Below, piece by piece: positions 7,777 through 7,798 of a stretch of 7,798 nucleotides of DNA (the first letter of the stretch is position 1; each line of letters begins with the position of its first letter). The translations under genes and the position numbers were made by a program. Source of the DNA: DATJYV01 sp035499415. Lineage in GTDB: Bacteria > Bacteroidota > Ignavibacteria > UBA10030. The notes under the pieces are model-generated. The model made no database searches. It was not told where the DNA came from and worked only from the letters and a program-made list of their open reading frames with translations. Location: positions 1-7,798 of the forward strand of contig DATJYV010000112.1 in NCBI GenBank assembly GCA_035499415.1. Reading direction: 5' to 3'.

Positions 7777-7798
7777 GTTGCTTGGAAATAGGACACTA

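Larger units (their letters stand above)
7478..7798. other. Gene-free region upstream of carB1
   Basis: I see no credible coding frame in these 321 bases. From left to right the region holds the carB1 leader with AAAGTTG-type repeats (7482-7589), a Bacteroidota-like promoter facing carB1 (7595-7626), about 55 bases with nothing I can name, a structured multi-hairpin element (7684-7776), and a short remainder to the window edge. Confidence 0.7.

Overview
The window holds about 7.8 kb of moderately GC-rich bacterial chromosome with seven supportable genes. It looks like a member of the Bacteroidota/Ignavibacteriota-Chlorobiota (FCB) group. The basis for that is two upstream elements with the same geometry (TTG, 20 nt, TAnn-TTG), resembling the Bacteroidota TTTG / TAnnTTTG promoter, plus intergenic AAAGTTGGAAGTT-type repeats and a GTCATGCTGAA...TTCAGCAT palindrome of a kind I recall from such genomes. 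This placement is inference. I see no tRNA, rRNA, CRISPR array, transposase or phage gene.

Plus strand, 1-1632: the 3' part of a polyprenyl-phosphate sugar-1-phosphate transferase (initiates exopolysaccharide or O-antigen synthesis; cut by the window edge), then a small three-helix membrane protein of unknown function. This side meets a minus-strand gene head-on near 1640-1740, where an intrinsic terminator serves the minus strand.

Minus strand, right to left, 7626-2673: an apparent four-gene operon. A Bacteroidota-like promoter and a repeat-rich leader of about 110 nt precede carB1 (N-terminal half of the carbamoyl-phosphate synthase large subunit, 490 aa). After 47 nt comes a 157-aa exported Spy/CpxP-like protein, whose 3' end overlaps by 14 nt the start of carB2 (C-terminal half of the large subunit, 616 aa). 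The carB2 stop overlaps by ATGA the start of a KirBac-type potassium channel. CarB is cleanly divided in a linker of its oligomerisation domain with no apparent loss of conserved sequence, so this looks like a functional two-polypeptide enzyme rather than a pseudogene. No carA lies in the window.

Minus strand, 2616-1679: a separate unit with its own promoter, a leader containing two perfect palindromes, a strong ribosome binding site, a membrane-anchored SPOR-domain protein, and the terminator.

The most noteworthy feature is the split carB with an exported-protein gene translationally embedded between its halves and a K+ channel coupled to its end. The far right (7478-7798) has no gene: it holds the carB1 promoter, the leader repeats and a roughly 93-bp multi-hairpin element.
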